Shown here piece after piece: positions 62,925 through 64,000 of a stretch of 64,000 bases of DNA. The DNA is taken from assembly GCA_016722375.1 (NCBI GenBank), contig JADKJG010000006.1, positions 334,001-398,000 on the forward strand, written 5' to 3'. How positions within the stretch are numbered: position 1 is the stretch's first letter; every line of letters begins with the position of its first letter. Made by a program: the position numbers and the translations under genes. Source of the DNA: Bacteroidota bacterium. GTDB taxonomy: Bacteria > Bacteroidota > Bacteroidia > Chitinophagales > LD1. The notes under the pieces were generated by a model. The model was not told the DNA's origin. It was given only the letters and a program-made list of their open reading frames with translations, and did no database searches.

Positions 62925-64000
62925 CTAAGCCCACTCAATAGAAACCATCGGCACGGGCAGGGACAATGCCTCAAAGCATTCCATTAATAGGTGCTTAGCC
63001 AGCGCCGCGTCTTCCGGTAAGCACATTATCGAATCATGAATCGTAACAAATCTGATTCCTTTCTCTATGAGCTTGGGTGCAACGACCTGATACATCACTG
63101 CCGATTCGCTCCGTTGCATTAAGCAGGCCACAAGAGTATAGGCATCATTGCTTTTCGCATACCGGTACTTCTTTCCAGAAGGTCGAATGATATTTTTTAA
63201 CGTAGGAAGTAGGGATTCATCTGACTGCTTTATAGCCTGAAACATCTTGTGAACGCTGGGAAATGCGTGCCGAAACATCTCGCGGAACCTGCTATTTTCT
63301 CCGTAAACGCGGGTTTTAGAGAATAATACAGAAGAGAAAAACAACTTCTTTATCTTATCTCTCGCTTCCTTGTCTTTGTTATCTAAGCCCATACCTTCCA
63401 TTATGAACTCATACAACCTGCCTTCCACGCACAATCTTCTATATAGGAGAAAGTCTGCTTTCCGGGTATATGGTTCAGCGGTGTCTAACAAGGGAATGAA
63501 CTCAGGCAGATGATCAGTTATTAAGTGACTGGTCATAAACACCGCTGAAAAGTAAGGTTGTGAGTTTTTGATGTCCAATGCCATGAGCGGCGTATCGGGA
63601 TGCCCTTTGAATCGCAGATATTTTCTGTATTCCTTCGGCATGGTGGTAATAGGGGTGTGTAGGCGTTTCCCAAAGTCATCTGTTTTGAACCAGGCAAATT
63701 CCCAGTTCATCAAAGCCTCTGCTTCCAGAAACTTCATGTCATCGGTTGTTTCATAAGACCCTGCTTGCTTTGGAATACCTACATTAAATTCGATGTCATT
63801 ATAGAACTCAAGTAATCTGGCGTAGACCAGTTGCTCTGTGGCAACGTTAAAGACCATCTCTTGACATTCCTTCTTGTGTCTGTCTCTGGTTCGCAGCACG
63901 GCCTTTATAAGCCAACCTTTAGACACCGTTTCTTTTCTAAAAGATGACTTACCTTCATAGTCTGCCCTCACTTTCCATCTATACAGTTGTGCGTGCCCCC
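62925..64000 (-). CDS. Family-A polymerase-like protein (palm motifs), 5' end outside window
   Basis: The frame is open to the right edge; a GTG at 63971 is only the first start inside the window. Numbering from it: LMALDIKNSQP gives a motif-A-like Asp133; R204-x3-K208-x3-F212 (RDKIKKLFF) fits the O-helix of family A DNA polymerases and T7-type RNA polymerases; TIHDSI gives motif-C-like H312-D313. The QRSESAVMYQVVAPKLIEKG helix before motif C also fits. No exonuclease domain is seen. Such compact palm proteins occur on mobile elements with unknown priming chemistry. The serine recombinase follows on the same strand. Confidence 0.65.
   Translation of the reverse strand, partial: GHAQLYRWKVRADYEGKSSFRKETVSKGWLIKAVLRTRDRHKKECQEMVFNVATEQLVYARLLEFYNDIEFNVGIPKQAGSYETTDDMKFLEAEALMNWEFAWFKTDDFGKRLHTPITTMPKEYRKYLRFKGHPDTPLMALDIKNSQPYFSAVFMTSHLITDHLPEFIPLLDTAEPYTRKADFLLYRRLCVEGRLYEFIMEGMGLDNKDKEARDKIKKLFFSSVLFSKTRVYGENSRFREMFRHAFPSVHKMFQAIKQSDESLLPTLKNIIRPSGKKYRYAKSNDAYTLVACLMQRSESAVMYQVVAPKLIEKGIRFVTIHDSIMCLPEDAALAKHLLMECFEALSLPVPMVSIEWA

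Noticed and set aside
39345..64000. A complete integrative conjugative element
   Set aside because: No relaxase, Tra genes or tyrosine integrase were found in the window; only scattered mobile-type genes.
1..64000. tRNA or rRNA genes
   Set aside because: No tRNA cloverleaf with TTCGAAT-type T-loop or rRNA-like stretch was recognised by eye; a covariance search would be decisive.

Overview
The window looks like a chromosome segment of an anaerobic or facultatively anaerobic member of the Bacteroidota. The evidence is four large secreted proteins or fragments, three of them with type IX secretion (T9SS) C-terminal sorting domains, generally AT-rich sequence, and tightly packed ATGA/GTGA-coupled operons. 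No rRNA, tRNA or CRISPR array was recognised.

Layout. (1) 1-4045: the 3' part of a C25 (gingipain/PorU-like) cysteine peptidase with a C-terminal sorting domain. (2) 4046-6028: a scar zone holding the first copy of a 187-bp repeat, an IS5-type insertion sequence, an 11-unit 21-bp tandem repeat, an 89-bp MITE sharing the IS ends, and a truncated SMR transporter gene. (3) 6029-22030, minus strand: a 12-gene operon for anaerobic benzoyl-CoA breakdown. It carries class I ATP-dependent benzoyl-CoA reductase in the order bcrC-B-A-D, then a CoA ligase, a second 2-hydroxyacyl-CoA-dehydratase/BCR-family protein with its activator ATPase fused to a ketopantoate-reductase-like domain, a thiolase, then had, oah, dch and a 3-hydroxyacyl-CoA dehydrogenase/enoyl-CoA hydratase fusion. 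(4) 22183-30474, plus strand and divergent: molybdenum-cofactor accessory genes (mocA-like, xdhC), an SDR, a U32 protein, a ferredoxin, a DUF302 protein, 4-hydroxybenzoyl-CoA reductase (fused small+large subunit, plus an FAD subunit with the diagnostic four-Cys Fe-S loop) and a hemerythrin. Together, regions 3 and 4 would take 4-hydroxybenzoyl-CoA to benzoyl-CoA, reduce the ring, hydrate and open it, and beta-oxidise the product.

(5) 30475-31554: a frameshifted excisionase-like HTH gene, hairpins and the second copy of the 187-bp repeat. The two copies (186/187 identical, same orientation) bracket the whole catabolic cluster. (6) 31555-39344: T9SS-secreted surface proteins, partly frame-broken. 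(7) 39396-49689: accessory genes of mostly unknown function, a ParB-like/C5-methyltransferase pair and a DUF2779 nuclease-like protein. (8) 49854-61721: a DNA phosphorothioation (Dnd) island with dndC, dndD, a DndE-ATPase fusion, a membrane protein, a DndB-like DGQHR protein, an RmuC-like protein, two unknown proteins and a cysteine desulfurase. (9) 61861-64000: a viroplasmin-like protein, a serine recombinase and a family-A-polymerase-like protein running off the right edge.

A striking overall property is the number of broken reading frames: about a dozen in 64 kb, several best explained by loss of exactly two bases. Either this sequence carries residual assembly errors or many genes are decaying. 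The products are named here from the reconstructed frames.
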